DNA of 64,000 nucleotides from Microbacterium hydrocarbonoxydans. Lineage in GTDB: Bacteria > Actinomycetota > Actinomycetes > Actinomycetales > Microbacteriaceae. The notes beneath the pieces were generated by a model. That model was not told the DNA's origin and did no database searches. It saw only the letters and a list, made by a program, of their open reading frames with translations. The stretch spans positions 496,001-560,000 of the forward strand of contig NZ_JAMBOY010000001.1 in NCBI RefSeq assembly GCF_023715885.1, written 5' to 3'. Below are positions 52,552 through 61,762 of the stretch, one piece after another. A program made the translations under genes and the position numbers. Numbering within the stretch: position 1 is the stretch's first letter; each line of letters starts with the position of its first letter.

Positions 52552-52558
52552 GTCGCTC

Positions 52559-52705
52559 TCAGCGCTTCTCGGGGCGCCGGTCGCCGACGTAGAGGAGCTC
52601 GCCGGACCCCTCCCCCTGTCGGGCCTCGAGGTGTGCAGTGATCACCGCCTGCGCATCCGACTCGCGGGGCGTGCCGACATCCGCCGGTCGGCGCCCGGCG
52701 GTCAC
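52559..52705 (-). CDS. Small protein (48 residues) coupled to the quinone reductase gene
   Basis: GTG at 52705 overlaps the upstream stop by 4 bp (GTGA), the same coupling used by true gene pairs here. The protein is polar, TAGRRPADVGTPRESDAQAV then ARQGEGSGELLYVGDRRPEKR in two parts, without a helix anchor. No family was recognised. It is kept because of the coupled start and its distinct sequence; it could also be noise. Confidence 0.4.
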   Translation of the reverse strand: MTAGRRPADVGTPRESDAQAVITAHLEARQGEGSGELLYVGDRRPEKR

Positions 52706-53890
52706 GCTCGTCCTTTGAGGATGAGATTCCAGTACACCCACGGCAGCACCCATCTGTCCAAGAAGTATGTGAAGCGGCGTTCGCGATAGAGCGTACGCCA
52801 CCACGGGATGGACGGTCGCAGTCGGCCGCGACGATCGAACTCGGCGAACACCGCAGTGCGGCGCGTGACCGTGAACGGCGTCTCGCTGTACCCGTCGTAC
52901 TGTCCCCGTCTGCGGGGTCGCGTGAGGCCGTCGGCGACGATCTTCGCCTGCGCTCGGATGGCTCCGCCGGAGCGGATGCGTGTGAGCGATGCAGCGTCGC
53001 CCAGTGCCCAGACGTCATCCCATCGTCGGTGGCGAAGAGTCTCGCGATCGACGTCGACGAAGCCGTCGTCTCCGTGCAGGTCGCTCTCGGCGATCCACTC
53101 CGCGGGCATCTGCGGCGGTGACGCATGCAGGAGGTCGTACCCGATCGTGGTGGTCTGCCCGTCGACGACCACATCCAGCTCAGACGCGTGCGGACGCACC
53201 TCGGCGATGGTCGCGGCGTAGAACGTCTCGACGCCGTAGGCATCGAGTGTGCGACGCAGCTCGGATGCGACCGCGTCGATGTGGAAGGGCGCCGGCTCCG
53301 GAGTGACGAAGACCACCCGTATGCGGTCGAGCACGCCGCGCTCCCTCCAGCGATCGCAGGCGAGGTACAGGGGCTTCTGCGCGACGCCGGCGCACGATGC
53401 CGGTTCCGCCGCCTGCGTGAAGACGACGGTTCCGGATTCGAGCTCCCGGAGCCCGGTCGACGCCGCCTCCGCGAGATCGAGGGTGTAGTTCGAGACCAGA
53501 GAGGCGCCGCCTGCCGCCTCCTGCAGCCCGGGGATCGCATTCCACCGCTGCTCGATGCCCGCCGCGATGATCAGCTGGTCATACTCCATGCGTCCGCCGG
53601 ACGCCAGTTCGACGGAGTTCTGGGCTGGCCGCACCGACACGACGCGATCCCGCACCCATCTCACCCCCCCGGGGAGTGACCTTAGCCTGCGGGCGAACGA
53701 CCTCGCGGCGGTTCGCGACGCCGCCGGCGATGTGGGATTGCAGCGGCGCGTACACGTGCTCCTGGCGAGGCTCGACGATCGTCACGTCCGCGACGCCCCG
53801 CCGACGGAGGCGCGCTGCGATCGAGACACCGGCGTTCCCCCCGCCGACGATGACGACGGGACCGAGTGCCTTCGACGCAGATCTGCTCAT
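52702..53890 (-). pseudogene. sqr: Sulfide:quinone reductase (type II SQR), frameshifted
   Basis: Two reading frames together make one FAD-dependent SQR of about 395 residues. The first part (start ATG 53890) has VVIVGGGNAGVSIAARL, the FAD-binding GxGxxG, and HVYAPLQSHIAGGVANRREV. The second has EPASCAGVAQKPLYLA (the conserved Cys), GFVDVDRETLRHRRWDDVWA, GDAASLTRI and FLDRWVLPWVYWNLIL at the end, all as in SQRDL-type enzymes that oxidise sulfide to sulfane sulfur. They are joined by removing one base in the run of seven C (53664-53670, G7 on the coding strand). With six the frame reads PRGVRWVRDR. The gene is either truly broken or the run is misread. Confidence 0.8.
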
Positions 53891-53990
53891 GACACCGAGC
53901 ATCCCGTCGAATGTCGATCTGCGCCAGGCTCTTGCGTCTCGTGCGGTGCTGCCTGTCGACGGCGGACCGGACCTTGCGCTTCGCGCGCGA

Positions 53991-54956
53991 TCAGGCGGGC
54001 GGGGCGGCCGTCGATGCCCGCACGATGAGCTGTGAGGCGAGCGGCGCGAGGGCGCCGACGGCGCCGCCCGCAAGGATCTGCAGCAACAGGTCGACCGCGA
54101 CGCTGCCGCTGCGGTCGATCGGCATCCGCACCGTCGTGAGAGCAGGCGTCACGGCGCCGGCGAGGTCGATGTCGTCGATGCCCACGATGCTGACGTCGGC
54201 GGGACAACGCCGACCGAGCTCCAGCAGTCCCGCCTCGAGGCCGAGCGCGACGAGGTCGTTGTAGGCGACGACCGCGGTGGCGCCGCTCGCCGCAGCCGGC
54301 GCCGCAGCAGCGCGGCCGCCCTGGATCGACGCGGCCTGGTGGCTGAGGAGCGTGAGGCGGATGCCGTGGCGCTCACACGCGCGGGCCACGGTGTCGGCGC
54401 GGTGCACGTCGGCCCACGAGCCGCGGGGGCCCGAGGCATAGGCGATATGGGTGTGCCCGAGAGCCGCGAGGTGCTCGATCGCCTGAGCCGGGCCGTGCTC
54501 GGCGTCCATGACGACGCAGGTGGCGCCGTCGATCTGGCGGTTGACGACGACGAACGGGGTGTCGCCGACGAGCGCGAGAACATCCTCATCGGGCAGGCGC
54601 GGTGAGCACAGCAGCATCCCGTCGAGCTTGCGCGCCTGTTCGATCTGCTCGCGCTCGCGGCGGAGGTCCTCATCGGCATCGAAGACGACGATGCGGTGCC
54701 GACCGTGCCAGGCCTGCCCCTGGATGGCCTTGAGCAGGGTGCCGTAGACCGGGTTCGCGACGTCCGGCAGGATCACGCCGAACGTGCGCGTGGCGGTGAC
54801 CGCCGACTGCGGAGTGGCGTAGCCGAGCTCGGTGGCCGCTTCGAGCACGCGGCCGAGGGTTCCGGGGGCGAGCCTGTCGGGCTCTCCGAACGCCCGCGAC
54901 GCCGTCGCGATGGACACGCCTGCGTGACGTGCCACGTCCGTCAATGTCGCTGCCAC
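53991..54956 (-). CDS. LacI-family regulator of the sugar-acid cluster
   Basis: A 321-residue LacI regulator. The headpiece reads TLTDVARHAGVSIATASRAF, then TLGRVLEAATELGYATPQSA, followed by the sugar-binding-like domain. GTG 54956 is placed after GGAGGG. It is divergent from the dehydrogenase gene at 55108, with operator halves ATGTAAACG and CGTTTACAT between. It would repress the cluster until a sugar acid is present. Confidence 0.9.
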   Translation of the reverse strand: MAATLTDVARHAGVSIATASRAFGEPDRLAPGTLGRVLEAATELGYATPQSAVTATRTFGVILPDVANPVYGTLLKAIQGQAWHGRHRIVVFDADEDLRREREQIEQARKLDGMLLCSPRLPDEDVLALVGDTPFVVVNRQIDGATCVVMDAEHGPAQAIEHLAALGHTHIAYASGPRGSWADVHRADTVARACERHGIRLTLLSHQAASIQGGRAAAAPAAASGATAVVAYNDLVALGLEAGLLELGRRCPADVSIVGIDDIDLAGAVTPALTTVRMPIDRSGSVAVDLLLQILAGGAVGALAPLASQLIVRASTAAPPA

Positions 54957-55000
54957 GAGCACCCTCCGCCTTTCGTGCAATCCTACGATCCCACTCCTGC

Positions 55001-55050
55001 ATGTAAACGCGCTTGACAACTTTGTACAACTCATACACACTCGTTTACAT
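55001..55050. promoter_or_regulatory. LacI-type operators and promoter of the sugar-acid operon
   Basis: ATGTAAACG (55001-55009) and CGTTTACAT (55042-55050) are exact inverted halves 41 bp apart, centre to centre. The left one is part of a near-palindrome TGTAAACGCGCTTGACA (55002-55018), which includes the -35 box TTGACA (55013-55018). The right one covers the expected -10/start area. A repressor bound at both would shut the promoter. Confidence 0.65.
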
Positions 55051-55107
55051 GACGATCACCGCCGATCACCCGCAGTGGTGCGCGGCCCACAGCGAAGGAG
55101 CCACCGC

Positions 55108-56622
55108 GTGAGCACTCCCGCATCGGCCCTGAGCCGCACCGCTCGCATCTCGACCACCGCGCCGGCAGCCCCCGCCCGAGCCGGGATCCTGCACCTCGGA
55201 CTCGGGAGCTTCCACCGCGCGCACCAGGCCGCATACACCGCGGCGGCCCTGCAGGCGGAGGGCGGCGACTGGGGCATCGTGGGCGTCGCCTCGCGCTCCC
55301 GCACCATCGTCGACGCGCTGCACGCGCAAGACATGCTGTACTCCGTCGCGACCATCTCGCCCGAGACGACGTCGCTCTCGATCCCCGGCGCGCACACCGA
55401 CGCGTTCGTCGGCGCCGACCAGCCCGACCGCGTCGTCGCCCAGATCGCCGACCCCGGCATCCGCATCGTCACCCTCACGGTCACCGAGAACGGCTACAGC
55501 TACTCGGCCGCGACCCAGCGCCTCGACCTCGACGACGAGATCGTGCGAACCGACCTGCGCGGCGGCGCTCCGCGGTCGACCATCGGACAGCTGGCGCGAG
55601 GCCTGCAGGCCAGGGCCGCCGCCGGCGGTGCACCGATCTCCATCCTGAGCTGCGACAACCTCGCCGCCAACGGCAAGCACACCGAGAAACTCGTCCGCGA
55701 GTTCCTGCAGGAGCTCCCGGGCTCCGAGGGTGCGGAGGCGCTGACCTTCCTCGATCGCTCCGTGGCGTTCCCGTCGAGCATGGTCGACCGCATCGTGCCG
55801 GCGACGACCGGCGAGCTGCGCACACGCGTCAGCACGCTGCTCGGCGCGCGCGACGACATCCCGGTGCCCGCCGAACCGTTCACGATGTGGGCGATCGAAG
55901 ACGCCTTCGCGGCAGGTCGCCCCGCATGGCAGGTCGGCGGCGCCGTGTTCACCGACGAGGTAGCGCGGTACGAGCAGATGAAAGTTCGCCTGCTCAACGG
56001 CACGCACTCGCTCATCGCCTACCTGGGCGCCCTGAGCGGCGTCGCCACGATCCCCGCCGCCATCGGCATCGACGGCATCGAGCGCGCCGCAGAGGCGGTG
56101 CTCCGCGACGAGTACGAGCCCTCGATCGAGGTACCCTCGGGCGTCGACATCCGCGCCTACGAGAGCGAGCTCTTCGACCGCTGGGCGAACACCGCGCTCG
56201 GCCACCGCACGAGCCAGGTCGGCACCGACGGATCGGTCAAGCTGCGCCAGCGCATCCCCGAGCCGGCTCTCCTGTCGCTGTCACGCGGCGAGATGCCGCA
56301 CCTCATCGCACTCACGGTCGCCGGCTACCTGTCCTGCATCGCTCCGCTACCAGGATTCGACCCGGGTCTGCACGCCGCCGCGATGACGGATGCCGCGCGC
56401 GACCGCCTCGCCTCCCTCGCCGCCACCGCACGGGATGGCCGCGAGCTCTCCCACCGCGTGATCGCCGAGCTGCATCTGTTCGGCGCCGAGCTCGGAGAGC
56501 AGGATGCTTTCATCGAGCGCGTCGGCGAACTCACCGACACCATCCGTCGCCAGGGCGTCGGCGCGGCGATCACAGACGCCCTCGACGCCTCCCGGACCCC
56601 CACGAAGGAGATGCAGCCATGA
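55108..56622 (+). CDS. Mannitol dehydrogenase/D-mannonate oxidoreductase (UxuB-like)
   Basis: A 504-residue long-chain polyol dehydrogenase. N-terminal cofactor motif GILHLGLGSFHRAHQAAYT, then SILSCDNLAANGKHTEKLV (catalytic Asn/Asp region), FPSSMVDRIVP and the conserved K-x-x-x-x-N-x-x-H site in QMKVRLLNGTHSLIAYLG. UxuB-type members interconvert D-fructuronate and D-mannonate with NADH. The partner gene for mannonate dehydratase lies in the same operon, supporting that role. GTG 55108 follows GAAGGAG. It overlaps the next gene by 4 bp. Confidence 0.87.
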   Translation: MSTPASALSRTARISTTAPAAPARAGILHLGLGSFHRAHQAAYTAAALQAEGGDWGIVGVASRSRTIVDALHAQDMLYSVATISPETTSLSIPGAHTDAFVGADQPDRVVAQIADPGIRIVTLTVTENGYSYSAATQRLDLDDEIVRTDLRGGAPRSTIGQLARGLQARAAAGGAPISILSCDNLAANGKHTEKLVREFLQELPGSEGAEALTFLDRSVAFPSSMVDRIVPATTGELRTRVSTLLGARDDIPVPAEPFTMWAIEDAFAAGRPAWQVGGAVFTDEVARYEQMKVRLLNGTHSLIAYLGALSGVATIPAAIGIDGIERAAEAVLRDEYEPSIEVPSGVDIRAYESELFDRWANTALGHRTSQVGTDGSVKLRQRIPEPALLSLSRGEMPHLIALTVAGYLSCIAPLPGFDPGLHAAAMTDAARDRLASLAATARDGRELSHRVIAELHLFGAELGEQDAFIERVGELTDTIRRQGVGAAITDALDASRTPTKEMQP

Positions 56623-57623
56623 AGGCTCTCGCCATCCACGGCAAGGAAGACATCCGCTGGGAGGACCGCGAAGTCCCGACCCCCGGCGCACGGGAGGTGC
56701 GCCTCCGCGTGAAGTACGTCGGCATCTGCGGATCCGACCTGCACTACTACTTCCAGGGCGCGAACGGCGAGTACACGATCCGCGAGCCGCTGACGCCCGG
56801 ACACGAGCTGTCGGCCGTCGTCGACCTCGACCCGTCCGGCCGTCTCGCCCCCGGCACCCCCGTGACCGTGCACCCCGCCCGTTACGGCGCCTCCGTACCG
56901 GGTCTCGAGGACCGTCCGCACCTGCGCGCCGGAGGCGACTACCTGGGCAGCGCGGCAGCCGATCCGCACCGGCAAGGCGGAGCATCCGAGCTGCTGATCG
57001 TCGAAGACCACATGGTCCGCGTCCTCCCCGAGGGCCTGCCGTTGGAGCGCGCCGCGCTCGCCGAGCCGCTCGCCGTCGCGATCCATGCCGTGAGCCTCGC
57101 GGGCGACCTCCGCGACAAGCGCGTCCTGGTGATCGGCGCAGGCCCCATCGGTCTGCTCGTGGTCGCCGGCGCGGCGCACGCCGGCGCGTCCGTGGTCGGG
57201 GCGAGCGACGTGCGTGAGGAGCCTCTCGCTCGCGCGCAGGCGCTCGGCGCAGCCGAGGTCGCCCTCGTCGGCCGCGACACCATCGAAGACGAGTCGTACG
57301 ACATCGTGTTCGAGTGCTCGGGCGTCGGCGTCGCTCTGACGCAGGCCGTCCGGGCGGCCCGCCGCGCCGGCACCGTCGTGCAGGTCGGCATGCTCGCGAA
57401 CGCCGAGATCGGGGTGAACCTCGCGCCGATGCTCGCCAAGGAACTGACGATCCGCGGAGCGTTCCGCTTCTCCACCGAGATCGACGACGCGGTCGCGATG
57501 CTCGCCGAGTCCGACGCCCTCGATGCGGTCATCTCCCACGTCCTCCCGGCATCCGACGCCGTCCAGGCCCTCGAGCTCGCTCGCGACTCGTCGGCCTCGG
57601 CCAAGGTCCTGCTCTCCCTGTAA
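56619..57623 (+). CDS. Zinc-type alcohol dehydrogenase, L-idonate/L-gulonate 5-dehydrogenase-like
   Basis: A 334-residue medium-chain dehydrogenase. Catalytic zinc ligands are C37 (GICGSDLHYYF), H62 and E63 (TPGHELSAVV); the Rossmann loop is VIGAGPIGLL. The structural-zinc loop with four Cys, usual for this family, is missing (region 90-115 has none). The start of the chain (VGICGSDLHYY and EYTIREPL) points to idonate/sorbitol-type enzymes. In this operon it would oxidise L-gulonate or L-idonate at C5 to give D-fructuronate or 5-keto-D-gluconate. Confidence 0.82.
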   Translation: MKALAIHGKEDIRWEDREVPTPGAREVRLRVKYVGICGSDLHYYFQGANGEYTIREPLTPGHELSAVVDLDPSGRLAPGTPVTVHPARYGASVPGLEDRPHLRAGGDYLGSAAADPHRQGGASELLIVEDHMVRVLPEGLPLERAALAEPLAVAIHAVSLAGDLRDKRVLVIGAGPIGLLVVAGAAHAGASVVGASDVREEPLARAQALGAAEVALVGRDTIEDESYDIVFECSGVGVALTQAVRAARRAGTVVQVGMLANAEIGVNLAPMLAKELTIRGAFRFSTEIDDAVAMLAESDALDAVISHVLPASDAVQALELARDSSASAKVLLSL

Positions 57624-57673
57624 TCGTCACCCCACCCAGACACATCGGTTCCCGGTCCGAAGGAGTACCTCCC

Positions 57674-59065
57674 ATGTCAGAACAGCAGACGGCGGCGACA
57701 GCTGCCGATCCCGCCGCGAAGAGGTCGGTCCGCGATCTCGTTCGCGCCGCCATCTCGGGGTGGCTCGGCACCGCCCTCGAGTTCATGGACTACCAGCTCT
57801 ACTCGCTGGCCGCAGCGCTCGTCTTCGCCGACCTCTTCTTCTCCTCCGAGAACCCCGCTGTCGCGGTCGTCGCCGCGATGGCCACCTACGGCGTCGGCTA
57901 CGTCGCCCGTCCGGTCGGCGCGTTCTTCTTCGCCCGCCTCGGCGACAAGACCGGTCGCACGAAGGTGCTGTTCTACACGATCCTGCTCATGGGTCTCGCG
58001 ACGACTCTCATCGGCGTGCTGCCGACGTACGATCAGGTCGGCATCCTGGCTCCGATCCTTCTCGTGGTGCTGCGCATCGCCCAGGGCTTCGGCGCCGGCG
58101 CCGAGATCTCGGGCGCGGGCGTCATGCTCGCCGAGTACGCTCCGGCCAAGCGCCGCGGCATCATCGCGTCGCTCGTCGCCCTGGGCACGAACTGCGGCAC
58201 GCTGCTCGCCTCAGCCATCTGGGCGATTCTCCTCGTCGCGTACAGCGAAGACGAGGTCATCGCCTGGGCATGGCGCATCCCGTTCATCGCCAGCGCCGTG
58301 ATCATGCTCTTCGCGATCTGGGTGCGCTTCAACCTCAAGGAGACACCGGTCTTCGAGGAGCGCGAGGACGTCGTCGACGGCAAGGCGCTCTCCCGCGAGG
58401 AGACGATCCAGCTCGCCACCGAGACCGGTGACGTCCGCACCCTCGAGGCGATGCAGCGCAAGCCGATCAAGGCGTTCATCATCGCGCTGCTGCTGCGCTT
58501 CGGCCAGGCCGGCAACTCGGGCATGATCCAGACGTACCTCATCAGCTACATCACCGTCGTGCTGCTGCTGGATCGCTCGATCGGCGTGAACGCGGTGATC
58601 GTCTCGTCGCTCGTCGCATTCGTCACGGTGCCCCTCTCGGGCTGGCTCGGCGATCGCTTCGGCCGCAAGCGCATGTACATGGTCTGGGCGGTCATCGCTC
58701 TCATCGTGATCGTGCCGACCATGCTCATGATCAGCAGCAAGGACACCCTGCAGGTCTTCGTCGGGTACGTCGCGCTGCACAACCTCGCGGTGATGAGCTT
58801 CGCCTCCCTCGAGAACCTGACCCTTCCCGAGATCTTCGGCGCCCGCAACCGCTACACCTACACGGCCATGGCCCGTGAGATCGCAGCCATCGTCGCGACC
58901 GGTGCCGGCCCCGTCATCGCGGCCGCCTGGGTCTCGGCCGTCACGGGCTCGTTCATCCCGATCGTCATCATGCTCGTGTTCTTCACGCTGTGCGCGCTCG
59001 TGGCATCGATCTGGATGCCGGAGGTCGCCGGTCGCGACCTCACCGACCCGCGCGACGCGATCTGA
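57674..59065 (+). CDS. MFS transporter of the metabolite:H+ symporter (MHS) family
   Basis: A 463-residue, 12-helix importer. Motifs: [20 protein letters not shown] (helix 1), [20 protein letters not shown] with the MHS motif A, and [20 protein letters not shown] in helix 4. The second half has [12 protein letters not shown]. Relatives (ShiA, KgtP, ProP) carry organic acids with protons. Inside a sugar-acid operon it probably imports an aldonate or hexuronate. AAGGAGT lies upstream of the ATG. Confidence 0.9.
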   Translation: MSEQQTAATAADPAAKRSVRDLVRAAISGWLGTALEFMDYQLYSLAAALVFADLFFSSENPAVAVVAAMATYGVGYVARPVGAFFFARLGDKTGRTKVLFYTILLMGLATTLIGVLPTYDQVGILAPILLVVLRIAQGFGAGAEISGAGVMLAEYAPAKRRGIIASLVALGTNCGTLLASAIWAILLVAYSEDEVIAWAWRIPFIASAVIMLFAIWVRFNLKETPVFEEREDVVDGKALSREETIQLATETGDVRTLEAMQRKPIKAFIIALLLRFGQAGNSGMIQTYLISYITVVLLLDRSIGVNAVIVSSLVAFVTVPLSGWLGDRFGRKRMYMVWAVIALIVIVPTMLMISSKDTLQVFVGYVALHNLAVMSFASLENLTLPEIFGARNRYTYTAMAREIAAIVATGAGPVIAAAWVSAVTGSFIPIVIMLVFFTLCALVASIWMPEVAGRDLTDPRDAI

Positions 59066-59086
59066 GCGCGCCGACGATCACAACCA

Positions 59087-59117
59087 GGGGTGCGGTCGAC
59101 CCGAACGGCCGCACCCC
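59087..59117 (+). terminator. Hairpin between MHS transporter and mannonate dehydratase genes
   Basis: GGGGTGCGG (59087-59095) and CCGCACCCC (59109-59117) form a perfect 9-bp stem with a 13-nt loop. It lies within the operon and could lower expression of the last gene or stabilise the upstream mRNA. AGGAG for the next gene follows. Confidence 0.55.
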
Positions 59118-59150
59118 GCACCTCTCATCCCGCACGATCAGGAGAAGACC

Positions 59151-60377
59151 ATGGCCATCGAGCTCGTCGACGTCATCATCACCAGCCCCGGGCGCAACTT
59201 CGTCACGCTCAAGATCACGACCTCCGACGGCATCGTCGGCTGGGGCGACGCGACCTTGAACGGGCGCGAGCTCGCCGTGGCCTCGTACCTCTCCGACCAT
59301 GTGGCCACGACGCTCGTCGGCCGCGACGAGGACCGCATCGAGGACACCTGGCAGTACCTGTACCGCGGCCCGTACTGGCGCCGCGGCCCCGTCACCATGG
59401 CGGCGATCGCCGCGGTCGACATGGCCCTGTGGGACATCAAGGCCAAGAAGGCCGGGATGCCGTTGTATCAGCTGCTCGGCGGTGCGAGCCGCGAGGGCGT
59501 CCGCGTCTACGCGCACGCGTCCGGCACCGACTACGAGGCGCTCAAGAACGCCATCGCCGGATACGAGGAGCTCGGCTACACCGCCGTGCGCGTGCAGACC
59601 GGAGTGCCCGGCCTCGGCCAGATCTACGGCGTCTCGAACGCCGGCCCCGGGGTGCGCTACGATTACGAGCCGGCCAAGCGCTCGGGCGACCGCCCGAGCG
59701 AGGAGACCTGGGACACCCGCAACTACCTGAACCACATGCCGGGGATCTTCGCGCGCATCCGCGAGGACTTCGGCTCCGATCTGCGCATCCTGCACGACGG
59801 CCACCACCGCATGTCGCCGATCGAGGCCGCCCGCTTCGCGAAGGACATCGAGCCGTACGACCTGTTCTGGCTCGAGGACTGCACGCCCGGCGAGGACCAG
59901 ACCGCGTTGCGGCTCGTGCGCCAGCACTCCACCACCCCGCTCGCGATCGGCGAGGTCTTCAACTCGGTGCACGACTACCAGACGCTCATCACCGAGCGAC
60001 TGATCGACTACGTGCGCTCGGCGGTGACCCACACCGGCGGCATCACGGCCATGAAGAAGCTGCTCGACTTCGCGGCGATCTACGGCATCAAGTCCGGCAT
60101 CCACGGGCCGACCGACATCTCGCCGGTCGGCATGGCGGCGGCTCTGCACCTCGACCTCGCGATCCACAACTTCGGCATCCAGGAGTACATGCCGCACAAC
60201 GAGCAGACGCTCGAGGTGTTCCGCACGTCGTTCACGTTCGACAGGGGCTTCCTGCACCCGAGCGAGCAGCCGGGACTCGGCGTCGAGCTCGACGAGGAGG
60301 CCGCGGCCGGGCACGAGTACACCAAGGCGTATCTGCCGGTGAACCGTCTGCTCGACGGGACCGTGCACGACTGGTGA
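59151..60377 (+). CDS. manD: D-mannonate dehydratase (enolase superfamily ManD/RspA)
   Basis: A 408-residue enolase-superfamily enzyme. Metal ligands D216 (HDGHHR), E242 (WLEDC) and E268 (IGEVF) are spaced exactly 26 apart, and H218 in DGHH is the general acid/base. [20 protein letters not shown] is the ManD signature. ManD turns D-mannonate (some members D-gluconate) into 2-keto-3-deoxy-D-gluconate; the older name RspA reflects its link to stationary phase. With the upstream UxuB-like and idonate-type dehydrogenases it completes a pathway. ATG 59151 is preceded by AGGAG. Confidence 0.92.
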   Translation: MAIELVDVIITSPGRNFVTLKITTSDGIVGWGDATLNGRELAVASYLSDHVATTLVGRDEDRIEDTWQYLYRGPYWRRGPVTMAAIAAVDMALWDIKAKKAGMPLYQLLGGASREGVRVYAHASGTDYEALKNAIAGYEELGYTAVRVQTGVPGLGQIYGVSNAGPGVRYDYEPAKRSGDRPSEETWDTRNYLNHMPGIFARIREDFGSDLRILHDGHHRMSPIEAARFAKDIEPYDLFWLEDCTPGEDQTALRLVRQHSTTPLAIGEVFNSVHDYQTLITERLIDYVRSAVTHTGGITAMKKLLDFAAIYGIKSGIHGPTDISPVGMAAALHLDLAIHNFGIQEYMPHNEQTLEVFRTSFTFDRGFLHPSEQPGLGVELDEEAAAGHEYTKAYLPVNRLLDGTVHDW

Positions 60378-60391
60378 GCCTCCGCCCGTGG

Positions 60392-60474
60392 CACGTTCTG
60401 CGGCCATGGGCATGTTCTGCGGCCACGGGCATCCGCTCGTGGCCGCAGAAGGTGACGATGGCCGCAGAAGTGAC
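60392..60474. repeat. Nested intergenic palindrome, family B (copy 3)
   Basis: Outer arms CACGTTCTGCGGCCAT (60392-60407) and ATGGCCGCAGAAGTGAC (60458-60474); inner arms TTCTGCGGCCACG (60415-60427) and CGTGGCCGCAGAA (60438-60450) are perfect over 13 bp with a 10-nt loop. Same nested design and same core as the copies at 22487 and 24781. Confidence 0.8.
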
Positions 60475-60525
60475 GCTCCGGAGTTCCCGGACCGGACCAC
60501 CCCGCAGGGCGCGTAGCCTCGAAGC

Positions 60526-61284
60526 ATGTCGAAAGCCGTTCTGACTCCCGCCGCGGCATCCGACCTCCCGGCCGTCGAACCGAGCGCGCGCCTGCTCTCG
60601 CGGGCTGCCGTCAACGCGCGGCCCCTGGCCCTCGCTTACCGGCTCATCGCCCTGGTGGTCATCGCGACGGGAATCGCGCGGAACGCCGGCATCGTCGACG
60701 GAGCGATCGACCCCACGACGTTCCTCTATTACACGATGGTCAGCAACCTCATCTGCGGAGGTTGGATGCTGCTGCTCTCCGTGCGAACGATCGGCGATCT
60801 TCGCCGCTCCGGCTCCCGCGGCACGTCGACGCCGAGCGCCCGATGGAGCGGCGCGGTGATGATGGCGATCACGGTCACGATGCTCATCTACCTGGTGGTG
60901 CTGGTGCCGACGCGGTTCGATGCGGGCGACACCGACATCTTCTCCCTGACCGACAACCTCATCCACATCGTCACGCCGGTGCTGCTGATCGTCGACTGGC
61001 TGCTGTTCGTGCCGAAGGGCGCGTTCCGGTGGGGTGACCCGGTGCTGTGGACGCTGATCCCGTACGCCTACCTCGTGTGGGCGTTCGTCTACGGCGCGCT
61101 CGGCGGCGAATTCGTGCCGGGCCAGCGCTACCCGTATCCGTTCATGGACGTCGACGCACTCGGGATCCCGGGAGTCACGCAGTGGGTCATCGCGCTGTCG
61201 TTCGCCCTGATCGCCGTGGGGTTCGTGTTCGTCGTGCTCGATCGCGCTCTCGCGGCGCTTGCTCGCAGCGCCGCTGGGCGTTGA
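60526..61284 (+). CDS. Pr6Pr-family integral membrane protein (second copy)
   Basis: A 252-residue protein with about six helices. Shared family marks with the protein at 377-1081: FLYYTMVSNLICGGWMLL in helix 2 (T-SN motif), LIHIVTPVLLIVDWLLF, and QRYPYPFMDVDALGIPGV. Sequence between these marks is far diverged, so the two are old paralogues. The function of the family in bacteria is unknown. TAGCCT lies 6 nt before the ATG, so a leaderless mRNA is likely. The gene is convergent with arr. Confidence 0.8.
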   Translation: MSKAVLTPAAASDLPAVEPSARLLSRAAVNARPLALAYRLIALVVIATGIARNAGIVDGAIDPTTFLYYTMVSNLICGGWMLLLSVRTIGDLRRSGSRGTSTPSARWSGAVMMAITVTMLIYLVVLVPTRFDAGDTDIFSLTDNLIHIVTPVLLIVDWLLFVPKGAFRWGDPVLWTLIPYAYLVWAFVYGALGGEFVPGQRYPYPFMDVDALGIPGVTQWVIALSFALIAVGFVFVVLDRALAALARSAAGR

Positions 61285-61308
61285 GAGAACTCCCCGGAAG
61301 GCCGCGGT

Positions 61309-61719
61309 TCAGTTGATGATCTCAGCCCGTGGGTCGGAGTGCAGCGCGGCGAGCTTCTCGCGCCACTCGGCGAGCGCCTCGGGCGAGAGCCGCGTCCAGT
61401 CGTGCACCTCGCGCACGATGCGCAGCGGCTCAGCGCTGCGATACGACCTCGTCGGGTTGCCGGGGAACTTCTTGTCGGTCACGTTCGGGTCGTTCTCGAA
61501 CTCTCCCACGGGCTCGACCTCGTAGACCCGCGGCTCTCGATCGCCCGGCGCGAGTTCCGCCGCGAGCCCGGCGCCGTCACGCAGCGCCGTGAAGTAGATG
61601 TGGTTCATCACGATCTCGGGCCGGTAGTTCGATCGGAACCCCGCAGTGAGGAGGTCGCCCGGCTTCAGGTCGGCCTTCGTGCCGTGGAAGAACGGACCGT
61701 CGTCGAGTGCGTCTGTCAC
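61309..61719 (-). CDS. arr: Rifamycin ADP-ribosyltransferase
   Basis: A 136-residue Arr enzyme, which moves ADP-ribose from NAD+ onto the 23-hydroxyl of rifamycins and so inactivates them. The fold marks are FFHGTKADLKPGDLL, NYRPEIVMNHIYFTA, and ENDPNVTDKKFPGNPTRSYR. Active-site residues H12, Y42 and D77 keep the spacing known from mycobacterial Arr (30 and 35 residues). GTG 61719 is chosen because TAGGCT lies 6 nt upstream. It sits alone, chromosomal in style, without mobile element marks. Confidence 0.93.
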   Translation of the reverse strand: MTDALDDGPFFHGTKADLKPGDLLTAGFRSNYRPEIVMNHIYFTALRDGAGLAAELAPGDREPRVYEVEPVGEFENDPNVTDKKFPGNPTRSYRSAEPLRIVREVHDWTRLSPEALAEWREKLAALHSDPRAEIIN

Positions 61720-61762
61720 CCGCACAGCCTACGACTGCGCGGGTGACACACAGAAGCGGATC

